The notes: generated by a model not told the origin, from the letters alone. Positions 43,407-52,291 are shown, counted from the first letter of the stretch. The stretch is DNA of 64,000 nucleotides from an uncultured Denitrobacterium sp. (GCA_905236045.1 CAJOOG010000013.1:1-64000); one strand, 5' to 3'. A program made the numbers and translations.

Positions 43407-44000
43407 ATGAGCGGAGAGCTGGACGCCTCCGGCAAGAACATGGATCTGGGGAAAATCGAGCAGGGGGTGCGCCTTATCCTAGAGGGCATCGGGGAAGACC
43501 CCGACCGCGAAGGGCTGCGCAAGACCCCCTCGCGCGTCGCCAAGATGTACGCGGAATGCTTCGCCGGCATCTACTCCGACCCCGCCGAGTACTTCGAGAC
43601 CACCTTCGACGAAGGGCACCAGGAGATGGTCCTGGTGCGCGACATTCCCTTCTACAGCATGTGCGAGCACCATCTGGCGCCGTTTTTCGGCAAGGCCCAC
43701 GTCGCCTACATCCCCGCGCTCGACGGACGGGTCTGCGGACTTTCCAAGCTCGCCCGGCTGGTGGATGCCTTCGCCAAGCGCCCGCAGGTGCAGGAGCGCC
43801 TGACCAGTCAGATCGCCGACACGTTGATGGAGGAGCTGAAACCGCAGGGGGTGATCGTGGTGCTCGAGGCGGAGCATCTGTGCATGAGCATGCGCGGGGT
43901 GAAGAAACCCGGCAGCAAGACCACCACCAGCGCCGTGCGCGGCTCCTTCCGCCGCAGTCAAGCCACCCGCGCCGAGGCGCTCGACCTCATCTTCCGCTAG
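43407..44000 (+). CDS. folE: GTP cyclohydrolase I
   Basis: 197 residues; makes 7,8-dihydroneopterin triphosphate for folate. Zinc ligands and substrate region in [14 protein letters not shown] and [11 protein letters not shown], and [12 protein letters not shown] are typical. ATG 43407 follows aggagga by 9 nt; an upstream TTG at 43398 would overlap the xthA stop. A stretch of 30 nt leads to the ACT-domain gene. Confidence 0.96.
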   Translation: MSGELDASGKNMDLGKIEQGVRLILEGIGEDPDREGLRKTPSRVAKMYAECFAGIYSDPAEYFETTFDEGHQEMVLVRDIPFYSMCEHHLAPFFGKAHVAYIPALDGRVCGLSKLARLVDAFAKRPQVQERLTSQIADTLMEELKPQGVIVVLEAEHLCMSMRGVKKPGSKTTTSAVRGSFRRSQATRAEALDLIFR

Positions 44001-44030
44001 TATTGCTCCAGTCTATCGAAAGGAATTGCC

Positions 44031-44300
44031 ATGCGTTGCGTCATATCCGTGCTCGGCAAAGACCAAAGCGGCATCGTGGCCGCCGTCTCCGGGCTGCTCA
44101 GCGAATGCCGGGCCAACATCGACGACATCAGCCAGACCATCCTCGACGGCATCTTCAGCATGACCATGCTCGTGACGCTCGACGAGGAGGCCGCCGGCTT
44201 CAACGAGGTCCAGGAGAGGCTCGCAGCCGTGGCGGAGGAGAAGAACGTCCAGATTACCCTGCAGCGGCAGGACGTCTTCGACTTCATGTACTCGATTTAG
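44031..44300 (+). CDS. ACT-domain protein (UPF0237 type)
   Basis: 89 residues. Sequence SVLGKDQSGIVAAVSGLLSECRANIDDISQTI is the ligand-binding first half of an ACT domain; these stand-alone proteins bind amino acids or act as regulators. Ribosome binding site aaaggaatt before ATG 44031. Specific role unknown. Confidence 0.88.
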   Translation: MRCVISVLGKDQSGIVAAVSGLLSECRANIDDISQTILDGIFSMTMLVTLDEEAAGFNEVQERLAAVAEEKNVQITLQRQDVFDFMYSI

Positions 44301-44388
44301 CGGCAAGGGGGCGGGTCCGTGCGCTCGCATCGGTTCGCGCACGTGCCTCTCTCGAGCTGCCCCGGCCTCGGGAAAACCGCCCCAGAAC

Positions 44389-44420
44389 GGCAAAAGAGCC
44401 GCTTGCGCGGCTCTTTTGCC
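44389..44420 (+). terminator. Bidirectional terminator after ACT-domain gene
   Basis: Perfect 14-bp stem ggcaaaagagccgc/gcggctcttttgcc with a 4-nt loop (ttgc); T-rich on the + side and A-rich on the left, so it could act in both directions. It ends the xthA-folE-ACT transcript. Confidence 0.85.
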
Positions 44421-44469
44421 AGACGAGAAAGCATTGAAGCTTTGGGAAGAGTGGCTTCACTATAAGGGC

Positions 44470-44510
44470 TGAATTATTCTTTGTCAAGGATAATTCAACA
44501 TTTTTTTCGA
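44470..44510. promoter_or_regulatory. AT-rich inverted repeat followed by T7 run
   Basis: tgaattat (44470-44477) and ataattca (44490-44497) are exact reverse complements with a 12-nt spacer, followed by a run of seven T (44501-44507). It may be an operator for the HerA-like gene or a second terminator of unusual, AT-only stem. Confidence 0.45.
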
Positions 44511-44592
44511 GAATTCGCAGTTCGGTCGCGAGGGCGGCCTCCGAGCGGGGTCTCGATGAGGGCCCGAACGTGAGGCCGAGGGGAAAAGGACA

Positions 44593-44616
44593 ATTCGGAG
44601 GATTCGGAGGAAGAGG
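44593..44616 (+). promoter_or_regulatory. Doubled ribosome binding site
   Basis: attcggagg occurs twice in tandem (44593-44601 and 44602-44610), followed by aagagg. Two to three Shine-Dalgarno-like cores stand before ATG 44622. Confidence 0.6.
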
Positions 44617-44621
44617 ACGCT

Positions 44622-46199
44622 ATGCTTCAGGATGGAAAACTCGTCATTGCCAAGAGCGTTGTCGACAACGAAGACGTTTGCCTGCTGCCGACCATGGCCA
44701 ACCGCCACGGCCTTATCGCGGGGGCCACGGGCACGGGCAAGACGGTCACGCTCAAGACTATTGCGCAGAGCATGAGCGATGCGGGCATCCCCACGTTCTT
44801 GGCGGATGTTAAAGGCGACGTGTCGGGCATGATGGTGGCGGGGGAGCCCAGCGAGAAGCTGCTGGCCCGTCTGGCGGGCATCGGCGTGACCGACTACGAC
44901 TTCCACGCCTGCCCCGTGCGTTTCTGGGACGTCTACGGCAACGAGGGCACTCCCGTTCGCACGACCATCACGGAGATGGGGCCGCTGCTGCTCTCGCGCC
45001 TGCTGGGCCTTACCGATGTGCAGCAGGGCGTCCTGAATATCGCCTTCCACGTAGCCGACGACCAGGGTTTGCTGCTGTTGGATCTGAAGGACCTGCGCTC
45101 CATGATCGCCTACTTGGGCGAGCACGCCGCGGACTTCACCAATACCTACGGGCAGATTGCCAAGCAGAGCGTGGGCGCCATCCAGCGCGCGCTGCTCGAG
45201 CTCGAGGATGCCGGCGGCGACATCTTCTTCGGGGAACCGGCGCTCGACATCTCCGATTGGCTGGCGTGCGATTCAGAAGGCAAGGGGTACGTGAATATTC
45301 TCGACTGCGTGAAGCTCGTGCAGTCGCCGCTGCTCTACTCCACCTTCCTCCTTTGGATGCTCGGCGAGCTCTACGAGCTTCTGCCCGAGGCGGGAGACCT
45401 CGACAAGCCCAAGATGTGCTTCTTCTTCGATGAGGCGCACCTGCTCTTCGACGAGGCGCCCAAGGCCCTTCTGGTCAAGGTGGAGCAGATCGTGAAGCTG
45501 GTGCGCAGCAAGGGGGTGGGCATCTACTTCATCACGCAGAGTCCCTCCGACATTCCCAATGAAGTGCTCTCTCAGCTGGGTAATCGCGTACAGCATGCGT
45601 TGCGCGCCTACACGCCTGCGGAGCAGAAGGCCATCAAGGCGGCGGCGGAGAGCTTTCGTGTGAACCCCGCCTTCGACACCGCCCTGGCCATCACCGAGCT
45701 GGGTACGGGCGAGGCTCTCATCAGCTGCTTGGACGAGGACGGCAAGCCGAGCATCGTGCAGCGCGCCATGGTGATAGCCCCTGCCTGCAGCATGGGTTCG
45801 GCCGCCTCCGAGGACAAGCGCTACTGCATCGACAACGGAGCGCTGATGGGCAAGTACAAAGACGCCATCGATCGCGAGAGCGCCTACGAGCTGCTGAAGG
45901 CCCGTGCGGAGACCGATGCGCAGCTGCAGGCCAAAGCCGAGGCGCAGAAGCAGGCCCAGGCGCAGGCCGCAGCGGAGGAGAAGGCGCGGCAGAAGGAGCA
46001 GGATGCGCTCGACAAGCAGCTCGAACGCGAGGCGCAGCGGGCTTACAAGGAGCAGCTGAAGGAAGAGGAGCGCCGTCGCAAGGAAGCCGAGCGCGCGCAA
46101 CGGGAGCGGCAGAAGGCCCTCAACAGCGTCATCACCAGCGCCTCGCGGACGGTGGCGAATTCCCTCGTCCGCGGGATTATGGGTTCTCTTCGCAAGTAG
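44622..46199 (+). CDS. HerA/DUF853-type ATPase (YjgR-like)
   Basis: 525 residues. Walker [13 protein letters not shown] (about 33-44), Walker [16 protein letters not shown] and [27 protein letters not shown] match the helicase HerA-related DUF853 ATPases (YjgR), probably hexameric DNA or protein translocases of unknown function. The last 130 residues form an Ala/Gln/Glu/Lys/Arg coiled coil. It ends 10 nt from the convergent minus gene. Confidence 0.88.
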   Translation: MLQDGKLVIAKSVVDNEDVCLLPTMANRHGLIAGATGTGKTVTLKTIAQSMSDAGIPTFLADVKGDVSGMMVAGEPSEKLLARLAGIGVTDYDFHACPVRFWDVYGNEGTPVRTTITEMGPLLLSRLLGLTDVQQGVLNIAFHVADDQGLLLLDLKDLRSMIAYLGEHAADFTNTYGQIAKQSVGAIQRALLELEDAGGDIFFGEPALDISDWLACDSEGKGYVNILDCVKLVQSPLLYSTFLLWMLGELYELLPEAGDLDKPKMCFFFDEAHLLFDEAPKALLVKVEQIVKLVRSKGVGIYFITQSPSDIPNEVLSQLGNRVQHALRAYTPAEQKAIKAAAESFRVNPAFDTALAITELGTGEALISCLDEDGKPSIVQRAMVIAPACSMGSAASEDKRYCIDNGALMGKYKDAIDRESAYELLKARAETDAQLQAKAEAQKQAQAQAAAEEKARQKEQDALDKQLEREAQRAYKEQLKEEERRRKEAERAQRERQKALNSVITSASRTVANSLVRGIMGSLRK

Positions 46200-46209
46200 G
46201 GGCCCGCGT

Positions 46210-46683
46210 CTAGCGCAGGGAGGGCAGGGTTCTGAGCTGGGCCCAGGCCAGCTGCTTTGACGACGGGTCCCCCATGAGCGCATCGAGGTCCTCGAAGGCG
46301 CGTACGGGACGCCCGCCGGCTCGATTGGCCGCCAGCGGTTTCAAGGGGCTGCGATAGGCCTGCGAGAGCAGGTTCACGCTGGGCGCGTCGGTCGCGATCA
46401 CGCAAAGAGGGTCGAGTCCCTCGATGAGCTCGAAGAGGTCGGCGGCGTCGAGCGCATCTTCGCGGTCTTCCCCGGCACCCGCGATCGAGATGGCGGTGGC
46501 GCCCCGCGGGCCATACCCCAGCGACTCCGCCGTCTTGGCGAGGGCTTTGCCTGCTTGTTCGGAAAGTGGGTTGGCGCTCAGCGTGCAGAACAGGCCGGAG
46601 TCGGAGCCTTCCAGGTGGTCGGCGTAGCGCGCGAGCACCGACTCGCGGGGGGTCTCATCCATCTGTGACATGCTGTTTTCCAT
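46210..46683 (-). CDS. Unknown protein, convergent with HerA-like gene
   Basis: 157 residues (start MENSMSQMDETPRE); an upstream extension to 46821 exists but runs through the promoter region of the next gene and looks non-coding. Sequence is a mixed alpha/beta pattern with Gly/Ala segments (GYGPRGATAISIAGAGEDRED), PLCVIATDAPSV and no known catalytic motif. The minus-strand region before 46683 has ggaag 9 nt upstream. No family recognised. Confidence 0.65.
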   Translation of the reverse strand: MENSMSQMDETPRESVLARYADHLEGSDSGLFCTLSANPLSEQAGKALAKTAESLGYGPRGATAISIAGAGEDREDALDAADLFELIEGLDPLCVIATDAPSVNLLSQAYRSPLKPLAANRAGGRPVRAFEDLDALMGDPSSKQLAWAQLRTLPSLR

Positions 46684-46811
46684 GTGGCTATTCTTCCAAA
46701 AAGATAATGTGACCGCAACATGGGTTTCCTGTGCAGGATAGAGCGCCGAGATACCGTTATGGGAAAATGGCTCGGTCTTAAGAACTTGCCGTTTTGCGAG
46801 AAAAGGTGTGT

Positions 46812-47975
46812 ATGAACGCAACTAACATCGCGCGTATAGCCGGCGTCGCGGCGCTTTCTGCCGCATGCGTGCTCGGTCTTGCCGCGTGCTCCTCGAATGA
46901 ATCCGGCTCTTCCGCATCTGTCGGCGGCATCGCCGCCACCGTCGGTGATGCCGAGATTTCCGAGCAAACTGTTACCGATTACATTCAGACGTTCCGCGAA
47001 ACCCAGTCGCTCAACGAGGAAGACGCTTGGGGCGAGTGGATGGCGCAATACAAGATGGACCCCTCCGAGGTTCGTTCGGAAGTCATCGATTACTTTGTGG
47101 ACAAAGAGGTCGTGAAGCAGGCCGCCGCTCAGAACAATGTCGAGGTCAGCGACGACGAGGTCAACGAGCAGGTTGACAAGATGAAGGCGAATTACTCCAC
47201 CGACGAAGCCTGGCAGGAGGCTCTCGACGAATCCGGCACGACCGAGGATCAGTACCGCGACAGCGTGCGCAATGCCATGCTCGAGAGCAAGCTGGAGGAC
47301 GTCGTGTCCGCCGACGCGGAAGGGCCGAGCGACGACGAGGTCCTCGAGATGGCGCAAACCTACGCGAGCGCCTTCAGCGGGGCCAAGCGCAGCTCCCATA
47401 TCCTGTTCAGCAGCGATGACCAGTCGAAGGCCCAAGAAGTACTCGACGAGATCAACAACGGGAGCATCAGCTTCGAGGATGCCGCCGAGCAGTACTCCAC
47501 CGACACGGCTTCCGCCGAGAACGGCGGCGATGTGGGTTGGGATATGCTGAACTCCTTTGTGGAAGACTACACGACGGCCCTGCAAGGTTTGGAAGAGGGC
47601 CAAGTGAGCGACCTGGTGACCAGCGATTACGGCATCCACATTATCAAGTGCACGCAGGTCTTCACTGCCCCCGAAACGGTCACGTCGCTTGACCAGGTTC
47701 CCTCCGAACTGGTGGATTACATTCGCGATCTGCTGTCGTCGCAGAACAAGAAGACGGCTTACGAAGACTGGTTGGAGGACTTCCAGAACGGCTTGAACGT
47801 CAAGAAGGAAGATATGCCTTCCGGCCTGCCCTACGACTTGGATATGAGCAAGTACAGCACCTCGGACGACGAAAGCTCCGAAGACTCTACGGATGAGGAT
47901 GCCGAAGACGCCGAGGATTCCGAGGCTTCCTCCAGCTCCGAGACCTCTGCCAGCTCCGAGACCTCTGCCAGCTAG
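46812..47975 (+). CDS. PrsA/PpiC-like foldase lipoprotein
   Basis: 387 residues. Signal peptide with lipobox (LGLAAC, Cys about residue 26), an N-terminal helical SurA-like domain (about 37-190), a parvulin-type peptidyl-prolyl isomerase domain (about 195-290: HILFSSDD, FEDAAEQYSTDTAS, GGDVGWDM, GYGIHIIK-like DYGIHIIKC), and an acidic Ser/Asp/Glu tail of about 40 residues. Helps fold exported proteins outside the membrane. ATG 46812 after aaaagg. Followed by a strong terminator. Confidence 0.9.
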   Translation: MNATNIARIAGVAALSAACVLGLAACSSNESGSSASVGGIAATVGDAEISEQTVTDYIQTFRETQSLNEEDAWGEWMAQYKMDPSEVRSEVIDYFVDKEVVKQAAAQNNVEVSDDEVNEQVDKMKANYSTDEAWQEALDESGTTEDQYRDSVRNAMLESKLEDVVSADAEGPSDDEVLEMAQTYASAFSGAKRSSHILFSSDDQSKAQEVLDEINNGSISFEDAAEQYSTDTASAENGGDVGWDMLNSFVEDYTTALQGLEEGQVSDLVTSDYGIHIIKCTQVFTAPETVTSLDQVPSELVDYIRDLLSSQNKKTAYEDWLEDFQNGLNVKKEDMPSGLPYDLDMSKYSTSDDESSEDSTDEDAEDAEDSEASSSSETSASSETSAS

Positions 47976-47997
47976 CAATCGCCGGCCCATAGGTTGT

Positions 47998-48030
47998 GAA
48001 AGCGCCCCGACAATCGGGGCGCTTTCTTGT
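47998..48030 (+). terminator. Terminator after the foldase gene
   Basis: A perfect 13-bp stem gaaagcgccccga/tcggggcgctttc with 3-nt loop, followed by ttgt. The end of the foldase transcript. Confidence 0.85.
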
Positions 48031-48082
48031 GCGCCAGCGTAAGACCGCCCCCGGTTTGCCTCGTTTATCGGGGACGCCGACC

Positions 48083-48101
48083 CGGGTAGCCTGGTTGCCC
48101 A
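48083..48101 (+). repeat. 19-nt intergenic repeat, copy 2
   Basis: Identical to 26854-26872 (cgggtagcctggttgccca). It is in the gap between the foldase terminator and the tRNA-Ser terminator. Confidence 0.7.
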
Positions 48102-48115
48102 AATGAGCGAGCATG

Positions 48116-48135
48116 AAAAAAGACCCTGACGGGTC
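48116..48135 (-). terminator. Terminator of the tRNA-Ser operon
   Basis: On the minus strand: gaccc (48131-48135 complement) / gggtc (48122-48126 complement) stem with 4-nt loop, followed by six T (48116-48121 complement). Confidence 0.8.
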
Positions 48136-48147
48136 GCATGCGTTAAC

Positions 48148-48240
48148 TGGCGGAGGAGGAGGGATTCGAACCCTCGTTACCCGGGTTACGGGCAAAACGG
48201 TTTTCGAGACCGCCGCATTCAACCACTCTGCCACCCCTCC
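48148..48240 (-). tRNA. tRNA-Ser (CGA)
   Basis: Reads GGAGGGGTGGCAGAG from 48240 on the minus strand, anticodon loop CTCGAAA (CGA, serine codon UCG), a long variable arm typical of tRNA-Ser, T-arm GGTTCGAATCC and encoded CCA (48148-48150). The acceptor stem pairs with one G-U. 93 nt. Confidence 0.95.
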
Positions 48241-48258
48241 GCGGGGTCCTTTCGCAAA

Positions 48259-48350
48259 TGGCGGAGAGATGGGGATTCGAACCCCAGATACCCTTTTGGG
48301 GCATACACGATTTCCAATCGTGCTCCTTCGGCCAGCTCGGACATCTCTCC
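48259..48350 (-). tRNA. tRNA-Ser (GGA)
   Basis: Reads GGAGAGATGTCCGAGC from 48350 on the minus strand; anticodon loop TTGGAAA (GGA, codons UCC/UCU), long variable arm, GGTTCGAATCC and encoded CCA. 92 nt. 18 nt upstream of the second tRNA-Ser, so one transcript. Confidence 0.95.
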
Positions 48351-48388
48351 GCTTATGCAATTGTGTGCTGCAATCGCAGCGAGTGCAG

Positions 48389-48418
48389 AGTATAGCGCAA
48401 GGTGTGCCAGCTCGGCAA
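48389..48418 (-). promoter_or_regulatory. tRNA-Ser operon promoter
   Basis: On the minus strand: TTGCCG (48413-48418) -35, 18-nt spacer, TATACT (48389-48394) -10, about 38 nt before the tRNA 5' end. Confidence 0.7.
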
Positions 48419-48586
48419 GAAGGATGGCGACGGTCTTCGTGGATTGCCCATGGGGGGCAGGGCGTCAGGGCGGGGCGGGGGCGGACGCAGGTGGGCGTGT
48501 CTTGGAAACTGCGTTGATTTTGCCGCTTTCCGCATTGCGATGCCCTTGTCGTGGCAAAGTTGGGAGAGCTATTGTAGAGGAGCACC

Positions 48587-49705
48587 ATGAACCCGGATCG
48601 CTTACTGCGAACATTCACGCAGCTCGTGCGCATCGACAGCCCTTCTCGCTACGAGGGGGGGATGGCCCGTTGTTGCGCTCAGAAGCTCGAGGCGCTTGGA
48701 TTCGAGGTCCGTTTCGACTGCTCTCGGGCGGTCACGGGCAGCGATACCGACCAGATCATCGCGTTTCGCAAGGGCGCGGGCCGGGGCCGGGTTGCGCTTT
48801 CCGCCCATATGGATTGCGTGCAGCCCTGCGAGGGGATCGAGCTTCGCGTCGAGGACGGTGTCATCCGCAGCGCGGGCGACACCATTCTTTCCAGCGACGA
48901 CAAAGCGGGCGTGGCGCAGATTCTCGAGGCCATCGAAAGCCTCGACGAGAGCGACTCTCCCGCCCCCGATATCTGGGTGCTCTTCAGCACCTGCGAGGAG
49001 CTGGGTTGCTTGGGCGCCGGCGCCTATCCGGACGATTTGCTGCCTCAGGGCACGCTCTGCTTGGTGATGGATGCCGATGGTCCGGCGGGCTCGATCGTCG
49101 TCGAGGCGCCCTGGAAGTGGAACTTCGACGCCGTCTTTCGCGGGAAGTCGGCACATGCGGGAGTGGACCCGGAAAAGGGCCGAAGCGCCCTGCAGATGGC
49201 GGCCAGGGCAATCGAGCTGATGCCCTTGGGGCGCCACGACGAGGGTACGACCAGCAACATCGGGACCCTCGAAGGGGGAATGGCGCGCAATGTGGTGGCG
49301 GAGCGCTGCCGGCTTTCCGGGGAATGCCGATCGCTTGACGAGCAGAAGGCCCTCGAGCTGAAGGACCGCATCGATGGCGCGCTCGAGGCCGGGGCGCGCA
49401 AGTTCGGGGGGACGGTGGAGATCGACTGGCATCTTCAGTACCCCGGGTTCAGCTTCCCCGAGGACGATCCCGACGTGCGCATGCTCATGGAGGCCGCATG
49501 TGGCGTTGGTCTGCAGCCCCGCTTGGAATCCACCGGCGGCGGAAGCGATGCGAACGTCTTGGGCGAAAAGGGGGCCCGGGCGCTCTGCCTGGGCACGGGC
49601 ATGACCGATTTCCACACGCCCGCCGAGCACATCTCGCTTGCGGATTTGCAGGGGGCCGCTTCTCTTGTGGAAGAAGTGCTCGCCGGTTCGGGTCGGAGAA
49701 GCTAG
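48587..49705 (+). CDS. M20-family metallopeptidase (PepT-like)
   Basis: 372 residues. Two-zinc peptidase motifs: SAHMDCVQP (His, Asp), ILSSDDKAGVA, STCEELGCLGA (catalytic Glu-Glu), VMDADGPAGS and the final DFHTPAEHIS. Dimerisation/lid domain in the middle (SAHAGVDPEKGRSA). Most like tripeptidase T or M20/M42 cytosolic aminopeptidases. ATG 48587 after agaggagc. The substrate is a small peptide by family inference. Confidence 0.88.
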   Translation: MNPDRLLRTFTQLVRIDSPSRYEGGMARCCAQKLEALGFEVRFDCSRAVTGSDTDQIIAFRKGAGRGRVALSAHMDCVQPCEGIELRVEDGVIRSAGDTILSSDDKAGVAQILEAIESLDESDSPAPDIWVLFSTCEELGCLGAGAYPDDLLPQGTLCLVMDADGPAGSIVVEAPWKWNFDAVFRGKSAHAGVDPEKGRSALQMAARAIELMPLGRHDEGTTSNIGTLEGGMARNVVAERCRLSGECRSLDEQKALELKDRIDGALEAGARKFGGTVEIDWHLQYPGFSFPEDDPDVRMLMEAACGVGLQPRLESTGGGSDANVLGEKGARALCLGTGMTDFHTPAEHISLADLQGAASLVEEVLAGSGRRS

Positions 49706-49765
49706 GTTATACTGATTTCTCCGCATCGCGGCGAGGCCGCGGCGGACGACGAGAGGAGGAACGCT

Positions 49766-50272
49766 ATGGCGCAACGTAATGTCGGGCGAGCCGTCGACGA
49801 GGCACCCGAAATTCCCGAGGCGCTCGAGCCTATTCTGCTTGCAGCTCTCAACGATGCCAAGGTCAAGCTGGAAGCCGGCGAGGAGGTGGTTCCCTTCACG
49901 GCATTGGCGGTGAAGGACAAGCTGTTCATGGAAACGCATCCCGCCGACGACACGGAGCAATGCCTCATGTTGGCGCGTCACACGGTGCAGAACGCCCGAG
50001 GGGCGGACGGCTACGCGCTCTGCTACGACGGCTATGTGGAAACGGACGCGGGCACCTTGGATGCCCTCATCGCCGAAGGCGGCGTGCCGGGCGGTCTCGA
50101 AGGTTATGCGGTGGGCTATCTCTACGAACTCCCCGAAGAAGAGGACGCGACACCCCAGGTGTCGGAAGAGCTGGTCTACATCGGCCCGGCGCCGAACTTC
50201 ATGATGTTCACGCGCCTGGACGAGGAAGAGCCGGAGTTCGAAGAAGACGAAACGGAGGAGTACGGCGAATAG
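49766..50272 (+). CDS. Unknown acidic protein
   Basis: 168 residues; a compact domain (about 15-130, LEPILLAALNDAKVKLEAGE, GYALCYDGYVETDAGTLDALI) and an acidic Glu/Asp tail (last 20 residues). No known family motif. ATG 49766 has gaggagg 8 nt upstream. TATACT-like ttatact (49707-49713) is a possible -10. Sits just after the peptidase, before the rpsF leader. Confidence 0.75.
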   Translation: MAQRNVGRAVDEAPEIPEALEPILLAALNDAKVKLEAGEEVVPFTALAVKDKLFMETHPADDTEQCLMLARHTVQNARGADGYALCYDGYVETDAGTLDALIAEGGVPGGLEGYAVGYLYELPEEEDATPQVSEELVYIGPAPNFMMFTRLDEEEPEFEEDETEEYGE

Positions 50273-50437
50273 TCCGATTTCCGCGCAAGCGTGCGATCTG
50301 CCTCGGGAATCGATTGCGTTTCCGGGGACGGATGGGAGTCTGCGCGGGGGTCCTTTCGGGTAACCCCCTCCCTCATAATGTCCCAAGCGCTGTCTGCTAG
50401 CGATGTAGGTGTTCCGTGAAGCAAGGTGCTCTGTTCC

Positions 50438-50466
50438 TTGTCGGGTGCAGGTCGGTTTGCTAGGAT
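50438..50466 (+). promoter_or_regulatory. rpsF operon promoter
   Basis: TTGTCG (50438-50443) -35, 17-nt spacer, TAGGAT (50461-50466) -10. Transcription would begin about 50473, leaving a 67-nt leader before rpsF. A GC hairpin (ggggg 50346-50350 / ccccc 50364-50368) further upstream may end the preceding transcript. Confidence 0.55.
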
Positions 50467-50472
50467 ACGGGA

Positions 50473-50539
50473 GCTTAATTCCTGCTTCGGGTCTGCTTGC
50501 AAGCGCCCGAAGCCGTTCGAGTCCAGAGGAGGTGAGCTG
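50473..50539 (+). ncRNA. rpsF leader hairpin, possible S6:S18-binding element
   Basis: Stem gcttcggg (50484-50491)/cccgaagc (50506-50513) with an inner hairpin gcttgcaagc, followed by ccgttcg. Autogenous S6:S18 leaders carry a conserved CCG in an internal loop before rpsF; a CCG does follow the stem here, but I cannot verify the exact consensus. Confidence 0.35.
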
Positions 50540-50833
50540 ATGAAGGCTTATGAACTGCTGTATTTCGTCGCTCCGACGATCGACGAAGAATCCCGTAGCC
50601 AGGTCAACGAGCGCATTCAGTCCGTCTTGGCCGATCGCGCGGGCAAGGTCGACGAGATCGAGGAGTGGGGCAAGCGCAAGCTGGCTTACGAGATCAATGG
50701 TTTGAACGAGGGCGACTACACGCTCGTCAATTTCCATGCGGACCCTGCAGACATCGCTGAGCTTGACCGCGTCCTGCGCATCACGGACGGGGTGGAGCGT
50801 CATCTGATCGTTTGCCGCACGGATCGCGACTAA
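50540..50833 (+). CDS. rpsF: Ribosomal protein S6
   Basis: 97 residues. Starts MKAYELLYFVAPTIDEE and has the family segment WGKRKLAYEINGLNEGDYTLVNF. Binds 16S rRNA with S18. ATG 50540 after gaggaggtgag, a very strong ribosome binding site. First gene of rpsF-ssb-rpsR-rplI-dnaB. Confidence 0.97.
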   Translation: MKAYELLYFVAPTIDEESRSQVNERIQSVLADRAGKVDEIEEWGKRKLAYEINGLNEGDYTLVNFHADPADIAELDRVLRITDGVERHLIVCRTDRD

Positions 50834-50887
50834 CGATTCAACAGGTAGGGGGCGGGATTTCCGCCCGAGCACGGTAAGGAAGAGATC

Positions 50888-51412
50888 ATGAGCATCAATC
50901 GAGTTGTTATCAGCGGCAATCTCACGCGCGACCCCGAGCTGCGTTCCACGCAAAGCGGGATGACGGTTATGGGGCTGGGCGTGGCGGTCAACGATCGTCG
51001 TCGCAATCCGCAGACCAACGAATGGGAGGACTATCCCAACTTCATCGACTGCACCATGTTCGGCAGTCGCGCGCAGGCCATACACCAATACCTCCACAAG
51101 GGCAGCAAAGTCGCCATCGAGGGCAAGCTTCGCTACAGCCAGTGGGAGCGCGACGGTCAGAAGCGCAGCAAGATCGAGGTCATCATCGATGAAATCGAGT
51201 TCATGAGCTCGCGTGACGGCGGAAGCGGCAGCTACAACAACGGCGGCGGCTACGGCAACAACGCGAACCTGAACGCCAATGCGTACGGTGCCAATGCAGG
51301 ATACAACAACTCGAACAGCGGTTACGGCAATGCGGCCCCGCAGCAGCAGGCCCCGCAGCAAGCCGACACCGGTGTGGATGCCACGCTCTACGATGCGGAT
51401 ATTCCGTTCTAG
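50888..51412 (+). CDS. ssb: Single-stranded DNA-binding protein
   Basis: 174 residues. OB fold (about 1-110): VVISGNLTRDPELRSTQSGM, NFIDCTMFGSRAQAIHQYLHKGSKVAIEG. Then a Gly/Asn/Gln-rich linker (about 115-160) and the acidic C-terminal tip DADIPF, which recruits partners such as RecQ and PriA. ATG 50888 after aaggaagag. Confidence 0.97.
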   Translation: MSINRVVISGNLTRDPELRSTQSGMTVMGLGVAVNDRRRNPQTNEWEDYPNFIDCTMFGSRAQAIHQYLHKGSKVAIEGKLRYSQWERDGQKRSKIEVIIDEIEFMSSRDGGSGSYNNGGGYGNNANLNANAYGANAGYNNSNSGYGNAAPQQQAPQQADTGVDATLYDADIPF

Positions 51413-51432
51413 GAATGCGAAAGAGGTAATCA

Positions 51433-51696
51433 ATGCCGGAATATGTAAAGCAGCCTCGTCGTAAGTACTGCCAATTCTGCAAGGAGGATGCGGAGTACAT
51501 CGACTACAAGGACACCCAGATGCTGCGCAAGTACGTCACCGACCGCGGCAAAATCAAGCCCCGCCGCGTGACGGGTTGCTGCGTTCAGCATCAGCGCGAT
51601 GTCGCGAATGCCGTCAAGCGCGCCCGCGTAATGGCGCTCATGCCATACGCCGTGCCTTCCGTCAGCGGCCGCGGCGACCGTCGCAGGCGCGATTAA
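51433..51696 (+). CDS. rpsR: Ribosomal protein S18 (Cys-containing form)
   Basis: 87 residues. The CQFCKE (two Cys) and GCCVQHQRD (one to two Cys) segments form a zinc-binding C+ version. The core [15 protein letters not shown] and a basic tail are as expected. ATG 51433 after aaagagg. Placed between ssb and rplI. Confidence 0.96.
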   Translation: MPEYVKQPRRKYCQFCKEDAEYIDYKDTQMLRKYVTDRGKIKPRRVTGCCVQHQRDVANAVKRARVMALMPYAVPSVSGRGDRRRRD

Positions 51697-51709
51697 GGAG
51701 GAGGACATC

Positions 51710-52291
51710 GTGAAGATCATTCTGCTCCAAGAGGTGAAGGGCAAGGGCGTCGAGGGCGATGTCATCGATGTCGCCGATGGCTTCGCCAACAACTACCTTC
51801 TGCCCAACCACATTGCCGTGAAGGCCACCAAGGGCAACCTGAAGCAGCTCGAGGAGCGCCGTCACAATATCGAGAAGCGCGAGGCCGACCGCACCGCCAC
51901 CGCCAAGAAGCTGAAGGAGACGCTCGACGGCGCCACCCTCGAGGTGGAAGTGCGCGTGGGCGAAGAAGGCCAGCTGTTCGGCTCGGTCACCAACCAAATG
52001 GTCGCCGACGCCCTGCGCGAGCAGCTCGGCGTGGAGATCGACCGCCGCCTGATCGACGTGAAGGGCGCTGTCCGCACGGCTGGCGAGCACGAGGCGCTCG
52101 TGTCGCTGCATCAGGACATCAAGGCCACCATCAAGCTGATGGTGGGCTCGCCCGAGGCCATCGCCGCCGCAGCAGCCGCGGCCGGCAAGACCGAGGGCGA
52201 AGCCGCCGATGCTCCCGAGGAAGCCGCTGAGCCCGCCGAAGCCGCCGAGTCCGCCGCTGCCGAGGAGGCCGACGCCGCCGAGTCCGAGTAG
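51710..52291 (+). CDS. rplI: Ribosomal protein L9 with acidic Ala/Glu tail
   Basis: 193 residues, against about 150 usual. The N-domain start MKIILLQEVKGKGVEGDVIDVADGFANNYLLP is unmistakable, written as a GTG start (51710) after gaggagg. The C-domain (about 80-150) is followed by an extra 38-residue Ala/Glu-rich tail. Confidence 0.95.
   Translation: MKIILLQEVKGKGVEGDVIDVADGFANNYLLPNHIAVKATKGNLKQLEERRHNIEKREADRTATAKKLKETLDGATLEVEVRVGEEGQLFGSVTNQMVADALREQLGVEIDRRLIDVKGAVRTAGEHEALVSLHQDIKATIKLMVGSPEAIAAAAAAAGKTEGEAADAPEEAAEPAEAAESAAAEEADAAESE

Larger units (their letters stand above)
44301..44621. other. 321-bp intergenic region with terminator and AT-rich segment
   Basis: No gene. After a bidirectional terminator (44389-44420) there is an AT-rich segment (about 44430-44520) with an 8-bp inverted repeat, then a GC-rich leader and a doubled ribosome binding site before the HerA-like gene. 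Confidence 0.7.

Noticed and set aside
46684-46821. N-terminal extension of the minus-strand gene at 46210
   Set aside because: The extension runs over the promoter of the foldase gene and has a different composition; MENSMSQMDE is a better start.
48602-51433. 943-residue minus-strand frame crossing the peptidase, rpsF and ssb genes
   Set aside because: Antisense to five supported genes or leaders; it crosses known ribosomal genes and has no motif.
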